Assembly: GCF_022348165.1 (NCBI RefSeq)
Contig: NZ_JAKRFI010000008.1
Span: 156,236 to 220,235 of the forward strand
Reading direction: 5' to 3'
DNA length: 64,000 nucleotides
Source of the DNA: Halomonas sp. McH1-25
Lineage (GTDB): Bacteria > Pseudomonadota > Gammaproteobacteria > Pseudomonadales > Halomonadaceae
This document shows positions 10,768 through 18,522 of the stretch, one piece after another (position 1 is the stretch's first letter; each line of letters starts with the position of its first letter). Position numbers and translations under genes: made by a program. The notes beneath the pieces were generated by a model. The model worked only from the letters and a program-made list of their open reading frames with translations. It was not told where the DNA came from and ran no database searches.

Positions 10768-11223
10768 TCACGCCTTGCCGGCAGCCAACATCAACGACAT
10801 GAGCCACGCATCCTCACGCCCTTCCTCGCTACGATAATAGCCTCGCCGCACTCCGTCGTGCTGGAATCCCGCTCGCCGGTACACGGCAATGGCGGCCTGA
10901 TTCGAGGCGCGAACTTCGAGCAGTAGCCGTTCACTGCCCCACTTGTTCGCTTGGGCAACCCCCGCTTCCAGCAAGGCCGAGGCAACGCCCTGACGACGCA
11001 TCTGGGGTGCGACCGTAATCGCCTGCAGCTCGGCCTCGAAAGGCAAGCGGTAGAATACGGCAAAGCCCTGCAGGCCAGCGTTCTCCTTCATGCCCCAGAC
11101 CTGGGCCCGCGCGTCCACAAGCGCTTCGTGTAGCTGGGCTTGCGACCACGGATGAGGCTGGCCTTCGCTCTCCAGCGCCACCAGGCGCGGCAGGTCATCG
11201 AGCGTCAACAACTCAGGACGCAT
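10768..11223 (-). CDS. rimI: Ribosomal protein S18 alanine N-acetyltransferase RimI
   Basis: GNAT-family enzyme that acetylates the N-terminal alanine of ribosomal protein S18. The 151-aa protein has the GNAT core: beta strand LQAITVAPQMRRQGVASALL with the acetyl-CoA pyrophosphate-binding Q/RxxGxA loop, then LLLEVRASNQAAIAVYRRAGF, the C-terminal RimI hallmark. ATG 11223 (MRPELLTLDDL) is chosen over the upstream Met at 11346, since the extension has no GNAT similarity and is antisense shadow of the neighbour. It overlaps the end of the holD-like gene by 11 bp, suggesting coupling. Confidence 0.92.
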   Translation of the reverse strand: MRPELLTLDDLPRLVALESEGQPHPWSQAQLHEALVDARAQVWGMKENAGLQGFAVFYRLPFEAELQAITVAPQMRRQGVASALLEAGVAQANKWGSERLLLEVRASNQAAIAVYRRAGFQHDGVRRGYYRSEEGREDAWLMSLMLAAGKA

Positions 11224-12043
11224 CGTCAGGTTCACCGTCCGCCGCGCCATGCCAGGCCTCGCGCCAGTCGACCATGGCCCGCCACAGCTCACGCTTGGCG
11301 TCGGGTGACATCGCCAGCGCCTCCAGCGCAGGCCCTTGCCAGCCATCGATGTTCAACAGGCTACAGCGTCCATCCTTCAACGCCAGGACAGAGCTGAGCG
11401 TTGCGTCCTCACCGAAGACCAGAACGCGTTCCGGACGCCAGCCACGACGACTCTGACCTTCCACGAAGGCACGTAAGCCATCGCACGCCTCGTCAAGCGG
11501 CGACTCGGCAGGCGCCCCTTCGACGACCGGCCAGCGGAATTCCTGAAAGCCCGGCGGATTCCTGGGCAAAATGCCAGCCGCCTGAAGCAGATTGTCAAGC
11601 AGGCGCCGACTCGTAGCGTCGAGCGGCTGACGCTGCGGCACGATCACCAGCCAGCGCCCATCCAGTGCAGCGACCTGCAGCGTGAAACGCAGCGATTCCT
11701 GAGGCCCACGCTTGCTGGCCTCGGCCGGTGCCTCTTCCAAGGCCGGTGCCGTAGCCGATGCCTGCTCGGGAACCTCCACAAGCCCCTCGGATTCGAGCAA
11801 TCCCCGGGCCCGCTTACGCTGGCGCGCAGCGGGTGCCGTCTCCACTGGCGAGCGCGGAGGCGCCTCGACCGGCGTGTCGAGCAACGCATGCAGACGTTGT
11901 GCTGGTGGCCGCTCGGCAGGCACCTCGGGCTCGAGCCATTCGCAGGCCGGCGTTTCGGCCGCGTTCGGCAGGCGATAACGGCTGACCCAGACGGTCAGCC
12001 CCATGGCCTCGAGATATTGCGAGCGTTGCGGTTCGGTGATCAT
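11213..12043 (-). CDS. holD: Probable DNA polymerase III psi subunit (enlarged, pseudomonad type)
   Basis: I read this as HolD, the clamp-loader accessory subunit that binds chi and stabilises the tau/gamma complex. The 276-aa protein is twice the size of E. coli psi (137 aa). Its ends resemble psi: the N-terminus QYLEAMGLTVWVSRYRLP has the LxxLGIxxW pattern used to bind chi, and the C-terminus ALEALAMSPDAKRELWRAM resembles the end of E. coli HolD. Between them is a Pro/Ala/Glu-rich linker (about 35-115). The gene sits directly before rimI, as holD does in E. coli. An enlarged psi is known from pseudomonads. Start abuts the bolA-like stop. Assignment is inference from position plus short motifs. 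Confidence 0.65.
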   Translation of the reverse strand: MITEPQRSQYLEAMGLTVWVSRYRLPNAAETPACEWLEPEVPAERPPAQRLHALLDTPVEAPPRSPVETAPAARQRKRARGLLESEGLVEVPEQASATAPALEEAPAEASKRGPQESLRFTLQVAALDGRWLVIVPQRQPLDATSRRLLDNLLQAAGILPRNPPGFQEFRWPVVEGAPAESPLDEACDGLRAFVEGQSRRGWRPERVLVFGEDATLSSVLALKDGRCSLLNIDGWQGPALEALAMSPDAKRELWRAMVDWREAWHGAADGEPDDAS

Positions 12044-12355
12044 TCAGCGGCTGCCACCGCCTCGACAGTTGGGCGAATCCGGACGTGATCCACCCCGCAC
12101 TTCCCACTCGTCCGGGGTGTAAAGATGCAATGCCAAGGCATGGACCGGTCCGGCTTTCTCGTCGGCCAGGATGGCATAGACCTGCTGGTGGCGTTTCACG
12201 GGCATCAGCCCCTCGAAGCGGGGCGAGACCAGCGTTACCTTGAAATGCGTTTCCGAATTGGGCGGCACGTGGTGCATGTGACTCTCGTTCTCCACGGCCA
12301 GGTAGACGGGTTCGAGAGCCTGCAACTTGGTTTCGATCTGTGCCTGGATGCTCAT
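12044..12355 (-). CDS. BolA family protein
   Basis: 103-aa protein of the BolA/IbaG fold (class II KH-like). Family members partner with monothiol glutaredoxins in iron-sulfur trafficking, or act as stress-linked regulators. Visible features: ESHMHHVPPNSETHFKVTLVSPRFEG, where the conserved His and the helix-turn-helix-like loop lie, and LMPVKRHQQVYAIL with the invariant RH motif, then HALALHLYTPDEW. The TGA stop abuts the start codon of the holD-like gene, so the three genes bolA-like, holD and rimI form a unit. It looks closer to BolA proper than to IbaG, but I do not assign a symbol. Confidence 0.9.
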   Translation of the reverse strand: MSIQAQIETKLQALEPVYLAVENESHMHHVPPNSETHFKVTLVSPRFEGLMPVKRHQQVYAILADEKAGPVHALALHLYTPDEWEVRGGSRPDSPNCRGGGSR

Positions 12356-12417
12356 GCTGTTTGGCCTCCTGTGGCGAAGCGATTATTGTAACGTGTCGTC
12401 CAGGTGGGACGATATGT

Positions 12418-13800
12418 TCAGTGGCGAGCTGCCAGCGGTATGCGCCACAGACTCAACGACAGCGCGACCACCACGAAAACGCAGCCCAGCCAAAGGGCCA
12501 ACTGCAGCGAACCGTACGACAGCGCCAATACGATGCCGACCAGTGCGGTACCCAGTGACTGTCCGAAGGTGCGCACCGATGCCAGCACCCCCGATGCATT
12601 GGCGCTGAGCTCCAGCGGCACGCTACCGATCATTTCACGGTTATTGGGCGCCTGAAACAGCCCATACCCCAATCCGCATAGTAGCGTACGCCAGATCACA
12701 TCCAGCGGCGCTGCCGCATCCGGCATCAGGGCCAGCGACAACATGCCCAGCAGGAAGATGCCCAGCCCCAGCGACGATAGCTTGGTGGGATTGACCCGGT
12801 CCGCCAGGCGCCCGGCCATGGGCCCGGCAAACATCAGCGCCAGCGGCCACGGCGTGAACATCAGCGCGGCCTGCCATGGCGATAGCCCCATCAAGTTCTG
12901 GTAGAAGAATGGCAGGCCGACGAAGGCGGCTCCATTGGCGGTGAACGCCAACATCGAAATCACTGCTGCGTAAGAGAAGCGTGGCTCGGCGAACAGAGCC
13001 GGCGGCACCAGAGGGCGCGACGCCCGGCGCAGGCGCCAGACGAACAGGCTCGTCAATACGCCACTCAGCACCAATAGGGCCACCACCTCGACAATCGACG
13101 CACCATGGCCCATGCGATCGATACCATAGACGAAGCTTCCCAGCATGCCGGCCGACAGCACGGCCCCCGGCCAATCGAGCCGCCCCGGCTGCGCCGCCTC
13201 ACGAGGCAGCGCCCTGCTCGCCAGCCACAATGCAACCAACCCAACCGGCACATTGATGGCGAACAGCCACGGCCAACTGGCCACCGCCAACAGCAGACCG
13301 CCGAGCGACGGCCCCGAGGCGATGCCGAATGCCACGACCAGGGCCCCGAGCCCAATAGCGGACCCCAGCAGGCGCGACGGAAAGATGACCCGGTACATGG
13401 AAGGCCCGATGCTGAGCATGGCGGCCGCCCCGATTCCCTGCAGGATACGCGACAGCAGCAGCGTGTTCAGCGACTCGGAGAGCGCGCAGCACAACGAGGC
13501 AAACGAGAACACCGCCAGCCCGCCCATGTACAGCCGGTGTCGCCCGACCCGACGGCTCAGCGCCGCGAAAGTCAGCAACGAGGCTGCCGTCACCAACTGA
13601 TAGGCATTGGTCACCCAGACGATGCGCGACTCGGCGACCTGCAGCTCGCGCGCCATCGTGGGCAGGGCGATATTGACGATACCCCCATCCAGCACGGCCA
13701 TTAGCGTTCCCATGACCAGTACCAACAGGGCAAGCTTGCGCTGCGGCCCCGGCAAACCATCGTCGTCGGGACGCGTCTCGAAAAGTCGGCTCAATAGCAT
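12418..13800 (-). CDS. MFS exporter, DHA2 (EmrB/QacA-like) family
   Basis: 460-aa inner-membrane protein with about 14 hydrophobic segments. The N-terminal helix carries VLDGGIVNIALPTMARELQV, the DHA2 motif (LDxTIVNVALP pattern); then WVTNAYQLVTAA, SRRVGRHRLYMGG (motif A) and ASGPSLGGLLL (motif C of antiporters). These families export drugs, dyes or toxic solutes by proton antiport; the substrate cannot be read here. A terminator hairpin ends right at its start codon, leaving no visible Shine-Dalgarno (see findings). It is probably a stand-alone gene. Confidence 0.88.
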   Translation of the reverse strand: MLLSRLFETRPDDDGLPGPQRKLALLVLVMGTLMAVLDGGIVNIALPTMARELQVAESRIVWVTNAYQLVTAASLLTFAALSRRVGRHRLYMGGLAVFSFASLCCALSESLNTLLLSRILQGIGAAAMLSIGPSMYRVIFPSRLLGSAIGLGALVVAFGIASGPSLGGLLLAVASWPWLFAINVPVGLVALWLASRALPREAAQPGRLDWPGAVLSAGMLGSFVYGIDRMGHGASIVEVVALLVLSGVLTSLFVWRLRRASRPLVPPALFAEPRFSYAAVISMLAFTANGAAFVGLPFFYQNLMGLSPWQAALMFTPWPLALMFAGPMAGRLADRVNPTKLSSLGLGIFLLGMLSLALMPDAAAPLDVIWRTLLCGLGYGLFQAPNNREMIGSVPLELSANASGVLASVRTFGQSLGTALVGIVLALSYGSLQLALWLGCVFVVVALSLSLWRIPLAARH

Positions 13801-13822
13801 AAGAAAACCCGGCAGAGCCGGG
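13801..13822 (-). terminator. Intrinsic terminator abutting the MFS start codon
   Basis: On the minus strand CCCGGC (13822-13817), loop TCT and GCCGGG (13813-13808) are followed by TTTTCTT, which runs directly into ATG 13800. It most simply ends the acidic-protein gene upstream. Confidence 0.75.
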
Positions 13823-13864
13823 CAGACAACATCATATGGCGGAACGAATGCAGGCTAGCCCTGC

Positions 13865-14251
13865 TTATTCTTCATCGGTTTCCAGCAGTATCGCATCGTC
13901 GAAATCGGCGATTTCCAGCGGTGCCTCGTCATCGAGGTCGATGGCAAGGTAGCTATGTTCGACCGACAGAAAGCGCTGGAACAGCGCCCAGTCGATGGAC
14001 TCGGGCCATTGCCGCTCGTCCTCCTCCCAGGCGCGCAACTCATTCTCGAGAATGTCCATGTAACGCTCGCGCACCCAGGCGTCGAGCGCTTCCTCGGTAT
14101 CCATCTCGGGAATCAGATAGACGGTGTTCTCGCGATCGATGTCGTCGATGGTCAGGTCATCGTTACCGACCATCGGCTCCAGCGAGTTGATCCAGTCGAC
14201 GAACGCCTGGGTTGGCTTGACGCTCAGCGCAGAGCGATTGAGCAGTTTCAT
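13865..14251 (-). CDS. Conserved acidic hypothetical protein
   Basis: 128-aa soluble protein with no signal peptide or membrane helix and no domain I can name. It begins MKLLNRSALSVKPTQAFVDW and is strongly acidic (for example MDTEEALDAW, LRAWEEDERQWPE and a C-terminal acidic tail). The pattern of a short basic N-terminus, a VYLIPEM strand and alternating acidic helices is seen in a conserved gammaproteobacterial hypothetical family, from memory only. The start at 14251 has GAGGAGA about 8 bp upstream; an ATG 18 bp earlier overlaps that site. A terminator follows at 13801-13822. Confidence 0.75.
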   Translation of the reverse strand: MKLLNRSALSVKPTQAFVDWINSLEPMVGNDDLTIDDIDRENTVYLIPEMDTEEALDAWVRERYMDILENELRAWEEDERQWPESIDWALFQRFLSVEHSYLAIDLDDEAPLEIADFDDAILLETDEE

Positions 14252-14325
14252 CGGGAGTCTCCTCGGCATGCGGTCTCGACATCGAAACGCTGACCATTAT
14301 GGTCGCTCGCCACGCGACTTACCAA

Positions 14326-15828
14326 CTATTCCGGTCGCATCGCCGGGAACAGCAGCACATCGCGAATCGATGGGCTGTCCGTGAACAGCATCACCAGGCG
14401 ATCGATCCCGATACCTTCGCCCGCCGTCGGCGGCAGCCCGTACTCCAATGCCCGTACGTAGTCGGCATCGTAGTACATCGCCTCGAGATCGCCGGCCTCC
14501 TTCTCGGCCACCTGGGCGGCAAAGCGCTCAGCCTGATCCTCGGCGTCGTTGAGCTCGGAGAAGCCATTGGCAATCTCCCGGCCGCCGACGAAGAACTCGA
14601 AGCGATCGGTGACGAACGGGTTGGCATCGTTGCGCCGCGCCAGCGGACTGACCTCGGCCGGGTACTCGATGATGAAGGTCGGCTGATCGAGCCGATGCTC
14701 GGCGACCTCCTCGAAGATTTCGGTCTGCAACTTGCCGAGTCCCCAGCCCTCCTTGACCTGAAGCCCCAGCGTCATGGCCGTGTCGCGGGCCGCCTCGAGG
14801 GTATCGATATCGGCATCGGCGATGCCGTCGCCATGCTCGAGGATCGCTTCGCGCAGCGTCAGCCGGCGGAACGGCTTGCCCAGGTCGTACTCGGTGCCCT
14901 GATAATTGAGCACGGTGCTTCCCAGGACTTCCCGGGCGGCGTTGCGGATCATCTCCTCGGTCAGGTCGAGCAGATCCCTGTAGTCCGCATAGGCCCAGTA
15001 GAACTCGAGCATGGTGAACTCGGGGTTGTGACGCGTCGATAGCCCCTCGTTGCGGAAGTTGCGGTTGATCTCGAAGACCCGCTCGAAGCCGCCCACCACC
15101 AGGCGCTTGAGATACAATTCGGGCGCAATGCGCAGGTACATGTCGATGTCCAGCGCATTGTGGTGAGTGATGAACGGTCTCGCCGTGGCCCCGCCGGGAA
15201 TCGGCTGCAGCATCGGCGTCTCGACTTCCATGAAGCCACGCGCCTCGAAGAAACGCCGGATCGAAGCGATCACCCCGGCGCGCACCTCGAAGGCCCGGCG
15301 CGACTCGGGGTTCATGATCAGATCGACATAGCGCTGACGGTAACGCGCTTCCATGTCGGTCAAACCATGGAATTTGTCGGGTAGCGGACGCAGACTCTTG
15401 GTGAGCAGCTTGGCCTCGACCATCATCACATACAGGTCGCCCTTGCCGGACTTGTGCACCGGCCCGCGCGCAGCGACGATGTCGCCAAGATCCCAACCCT
15501 TGACGTCCTCGAGGATTTCCTCGGGCAGGCCCTTCTTGTCGACATAGAGCTGGATCTGGCCGGAAACGTCCTGAATGACGATGAACGGTCCACGCTTGCG
15601 CATGATCCGCCCCGCTACCGCCGCCTGGCGATTGCGGCTCTCCAGCTCAGCCTTGTCGAATTCGCCCAGCTCGGCCTGTAGCTCCGCCGCCAGGCTATCG
15701 CGGCGAAAGTCGTTGGGGAACGCGCTGCCACCATGCTCGGCGGCTTTCTCGCGGCGGGCAGCCAGTTTGGCCCGCCGCTCCGCGATCAGGTGGTTTTCGT
15801 CGTGCTGGGGAGAATCCTGGTTCGCCAT
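14326..15828 (-). CDS. lysS: Lysyl-tRNA synthetase, class II
   Basis: Charges tRNA-Lys. The 500-aa protein has the N-terminal OB-fold anticodon-binding domain ([20 protein letters not shown]) and the class II core with motif 1 ([22 protein letters not shown]), motif 2 ([20 protein letters not shown]) and motif 3 ([15 protein letters not shown]). ATG 15828 (MANQDSP) is chosen because the 28-residue upstream extension is unrelated to the family. It lies downstream of prfB, the usual prfB-lysS pairing, here separated by about 170 bp holding a large inverted repeat. Confidence 0.97.
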   Translation of the reverse strand: MANQDSPQHDENHLIAERRAKLAARREKAAEHGGSAFPNDFRRDSLAAELQAELGEFDKAELESRNRQAAVAGRIMRKRGPFIVIQDVSGQIQLYVDKKGLPEEILEDVKGWDLGDIVAARGPVHKSGKGDLYVMMVEAKLLTKSLRPLPDKFHGLTDMEARYRQRYVDLIMNPESRRAFEVRAGVIASIRRFFEARGFMEVETPMLQPIPGGATARPFITHHNALDIDMYLRIAPELYLKRLVVGGFERVFEINRNFRNEGLSTRHNPEFTMLEFYWAYADYRDLLDLTEEMIRNAAREVLGSTVLNYQGTEYDLGKPFRRLTLREAILEHGDGIADADIDTLEAARDTAMTLGLQVKEGWGLGKLQTEIFEEVAEHRLDQPTFIIEYPAEVSPLARRNDANPFVTDRFEFFVGGREIANGFSELNDAEDQAERFAAQVAEKEAGDLEAMYYDADYVRALEYGLPPTAGEGIGIDRLVMLFTDSPSIRDVLLFPAMRPE

Positions 15829-15895
15829 TGCTCTGCCTATGAAAAAATCGCTAATTCGAAAGCTGCCCAGTCCACTCACGCCGCGGGGCCGACGC

Positions 15896-15993
15896 GAGCG
15901 ATGCCAAGACAAGGCGAATCTCAGCGAACAAGCGCAGTTGGCGGGGGGCCAATGAGCATTGTGAGCTGAGATTCAACGCCGTATTGGCGAGCG
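15896..15993. repeat. Large imperfect inverted repeat between prfB and lysS
   Basis: The outer arms are about 15896-15924 and 15964-15993, with the core GAATCTCAGC facing GCTGAGATTC and further matches (GCCAA/TTGGC, GGCG/CGCC). The loop holds a second hairpin, TTGGC (15938-15942), five G, GCCAA (15948-15952). No coding sequence is apparent. The length and layered symmetry suggest a dispersed palindromic intergenic element rather than a terminator; I see only one copy in this window. Confidence 0.6.
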
Positions 15994-16002
15994 CAGCAGG
16001 CC

Positions 16003-17101
16003 CTATAACCCCTGTTTGAGGCTGGCCACGATAAACTGATCCAGATCCCCATCCAGCACCTTCTCGCAGTTGCTGGTCTGCACGCCCGTACGCAGATCCT
16101 TGATGCGCTGATCGTCGAGCACGTAGGAACGGATCTGACTGCCCCAGCCGATATCGGCCTTGCTGTCCTCGGCCTCCTGCTTGGCGGCATTGCGCTTCTG
16201 CATTTCCAGTTCCCACAGCTTCGCCTTGAGCTGCTTCATGGCGAAGTCGCGGTTGGCATGCTGACTGCGCTGAGTCTGACACGACACCACCACGCCGGTC
16301 GGCTCGTGGGTGATACGCACGGCGGAATCGGTGGTGTTGACGTGCTGACCGCCGGCGCCACTGGAGCGGTAGGTATCGACACGCAGATCGGCGGGATTGA
16401 TCTCGACTTCGAAGTCGTCGTCGATTTCCGGCGACAGGAACACCGAGGCGAATGAGGTGTGACGGCGCCCGCCGGAGTCGAACGGGCTCTTGCGCACCAG
16501 GCGGTGAACGCCGGTCTCGGTACGCAGCCAGCCGAACGCATGATCGCCCTGGACGTGCAGGGTCGCCGACTTGATGCCGGCCACCTCGCCACCGGAAATC
16601 TCGACGATCTCGGTCTTGAAACCGTGATGCTCGCACCAGCGCAGGTACATGCGCAGCAGTATGTTGGCCCAGTCCTGGGCCTCGGTGCCGCCAGAGCCGG
16701 ACTGAATGTCGAGATAGGCGTTATTGGCATCCATCTCGCCGGAAAACATGCGCCGGAACTCGAGCTTTTCGAGCAGCGTGTCCAGATGGGCAAGCTCTTT
16801 CTTGACCTCATCGACGGTCGCATCGTCCTCTTCCATCACTGCCAGCTCGAGCAGTTCCTGGTTGTCCACCAGGCCGCGATCCAAGGCATCGATGGTTTCG
16901 ACGACGGCCTCGAGCGAGGCACGCTCCTTGCCCAGCTTCTGGGCATAATCGGGATCGTTCCAGACGTTGGGATTTTCGAGTTCGCGGGAAACTTCTTCTA
17001 GCCGATCCTTCTTCTCGGCATAGTCAAAGATACCCCCTCAGGACGTCTGTCCGCTCGGACAGGTCCTTGATGAGGTTGTTGATCGGATTGATCTCTTGCA
17101 T
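16003..17101 (-). CDS. prfB: Peptide chain release factor 2, expressed by programmed +1 frameshift
   Basis: Terminates translation at UGA and UAA. Frame 0 starts at ATG 17101 and encodes 25 codons ending GGG TAT CTT, then TGA (17026-17024). Skipping one base and continuing from GAC 17025 gives 340 more residues, 365 in total, exactly the length of E. coli RF2. The shift site has the known elements: an internal AGGGGG Shine-Dalgarno-like run, CTT slippery codon and TGA C. The protein carries the SPF stop-codon recognition tripeptide ([14 protein letters not shown]) and the catalytic GGQ ([16 protein letters not shown]). RF2 autoregulates through this frameshift. An open-frame search alone finds only 16003-16884. 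Confidence 0.96.
17023..17038 (-). promoter_or_regulatory. prfB: RF2 programmed +1 ribosomal frameshift site
   Basis: The minus strand reads AGG GGG TAT CTT TGA C (17038-17023). It is the classical autoregulatory shift signal: low RF2 leaves the in-frame TGA unread, the CTT tRNA slips to TTT, and translation resumes with GAC. Confidence 0.95.
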
Positions 17102-17295
17102 GGTCGTCCTGTGTCGGCTTGCGGTGACTCCGCAGTCAAAGGCACCGGGCAGAGCCCCGGCGCACGCGAAAAGCCCTACATTGTAGCCAAACCGGGCAGC
17201 ACCGTCATCCTGCCACTAGGGTGACGAGCATCATCGGCAACATGCGCCGATACTGCCTATCATACAGAAACACAACGATCCACAAGGTTTCCATC

Positions 17296-18414
17296 ATGTT
17301 CAGGAGCCAGGCACCTACCGGTCTGGTCATCGTTCTTGCCGCCGCTCTTACCACACCGCAGACCCTGGCTGCTACCGTCTACGAAACCCCCAGCGACAAG
17401 CTAATCTTTAGTGGACGCATCTCCGTCGGTAGCAGTTTCGTCGACAAGACCGACGACGGCCACGATCTCGCCAACGTTGGCTCACGCGCGCGACTGATTC
17501 ACGAACACGACTTCAAGGGCGGATGGTCGTCCGTGGCCCGTGCCGAGTGGGGCTTCGATCCATTCTTCGAGGACGCCGACGACGCTTACTCCAAGCGCCA
17601 GCTCTACGCTGGGGTGAGACACGACGACTACGGAACGCTACTGATCGGAAAGCAGGAGTCTCTATGGTATGACATGGTCGCCGACTGGACCGACTGGTTT
17701 TGGTACAACGGTGCCACCGCCCAGGGCAGCTTCAACGGAGCGGCCGGCGACGGCGGCTTCGAGGGCAACGGTCGTGCCGACGATGCGGTGTCTTACAAGA
17801 ACGCTTTTGGTGACTGGACGGTCGGCATCCTCTACCAGCCTCCCCGAGACGGCATGCCCCCTAACGCCGACTACAGTGGCAACCTGACCGGCTACACGCG
17901 CAATTACACTGGCCAGGGCGCGGTCGTCTACAAGCCCAGCGAGGATTGGTCGTTCGGCGCCGCTTACACGCACAGCGACATTGACGGCAAACTCGCAAAC
18001 GGCACCACCTCGGCAAATGTCGATGCCGGCCTGCTGGCGGCCCGCTGGACACCGAGCAACTGGTATTTCTCGCTGAGCGGAGGCGAGTATCGCAACCTAG
18101 TGCGTGACGGCAGCTTTAGCGACGTCGACGAAGTTGACGGCATCATAGACAAGGCGCGCGGCTTCGAGGGTGTCGCACTGTACAATGTCAAGAACCGGAT
18201 TCCTGGCAAGGTGCAGATCTACTCTGGCTTCAATCGCCTCGAGGACACTGGTTCCGATGCACGCAGCGCCTTTTATCTGGCTGGCGCAGCGTGGCTGACC
18301 TTGAACGATGATCTGATCGTCGCACTGGAGCGCAAGTTCAACGACTCTACCGATGCCGAGGGCGGCAATGTCGACAGCGACGAGACCGACCTGCTGGTGC
18401 GCTACAATTTCTAG
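17296..18414 (+). CDS. Outer-membrane porin, general Gram-negative type
   Basis: A 372-aa precursor with a signal peptide (MFRSQAPTGLVIVLAAALTTPQTLAA, cleavage likely after LAA). The mature part alternates polar and aromatic residues as in beta-barrels, for example LIFSGRISVGSSFVDK, GTLLIGKQESLWYDM and YFSLSGGEYRNLV. It ends LLVRYNF with the terminal Phe recognised by the BAM complex. Pore-loop candidates rich in Asp and Gly lie around 140-200. It should form a trimeric diffusion channel; selectivity cannot be read. The start at 17296 is chosen for the signal peptide; 25 further upstream residues are possible from 17221. Probable stand-alone gene with its own terminator. Confidence 0.85.
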   Translation: MFRSQAPTGLVIVLAAALTTPQTLAATVYETPSDKLIFSGRISVGSSFVDKTDDGHDLANVGSRARLIHEHDFKGGWSSVARAEWGFDPFFEDADDAYSKRQLYAGVRHDDYGTLLIGKQESLWYDMVADWTDWFWYNGATAQGSFNGAAGDGGFEGNGRADDAVSYKNAFGDWTVGILYQPPRDGMPPNADYSGNLTGYTRNYTGQGAVVYKPSEDWSFGAAYTHSDIDGKLANGTTSANVDAGLLAARWTPSNWYFSLSGGEYRNLVRDGSFSDVDEVDGIIDKARGFEGVALYNVKNRIPGKVQIYSGFNRLEDTGSDARSAFYLAGAAWLTLNDDLIVALERKFNDSTDAEGGNVDSDETDLLVRYNF

Positions 18415-18479
18415 TATCTACTGGCAAACGCGCCCCCGCCCTCCTTGCCCTAACGCGAAGGTCGCCCCGCCGCCATAAA

Positions 18480-18503
18480 AAACCCGGCCGCTCGGCCGGG
18501 TTT
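18480..18503. terminator. Bidirectional terminator between porin and fadL-like gene
   Basis: An 11-bp perfect stem, AAACCCGGCCG (18480-18490), CT loop, CGGCCGGGTTT (18493-18503), with A and T runs on both sides serves the two convergent outer-membrane protein genes. Confidence 0.9.
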
Positions 18504-18522
18504 CTCGTTACAGGAATGGAAT

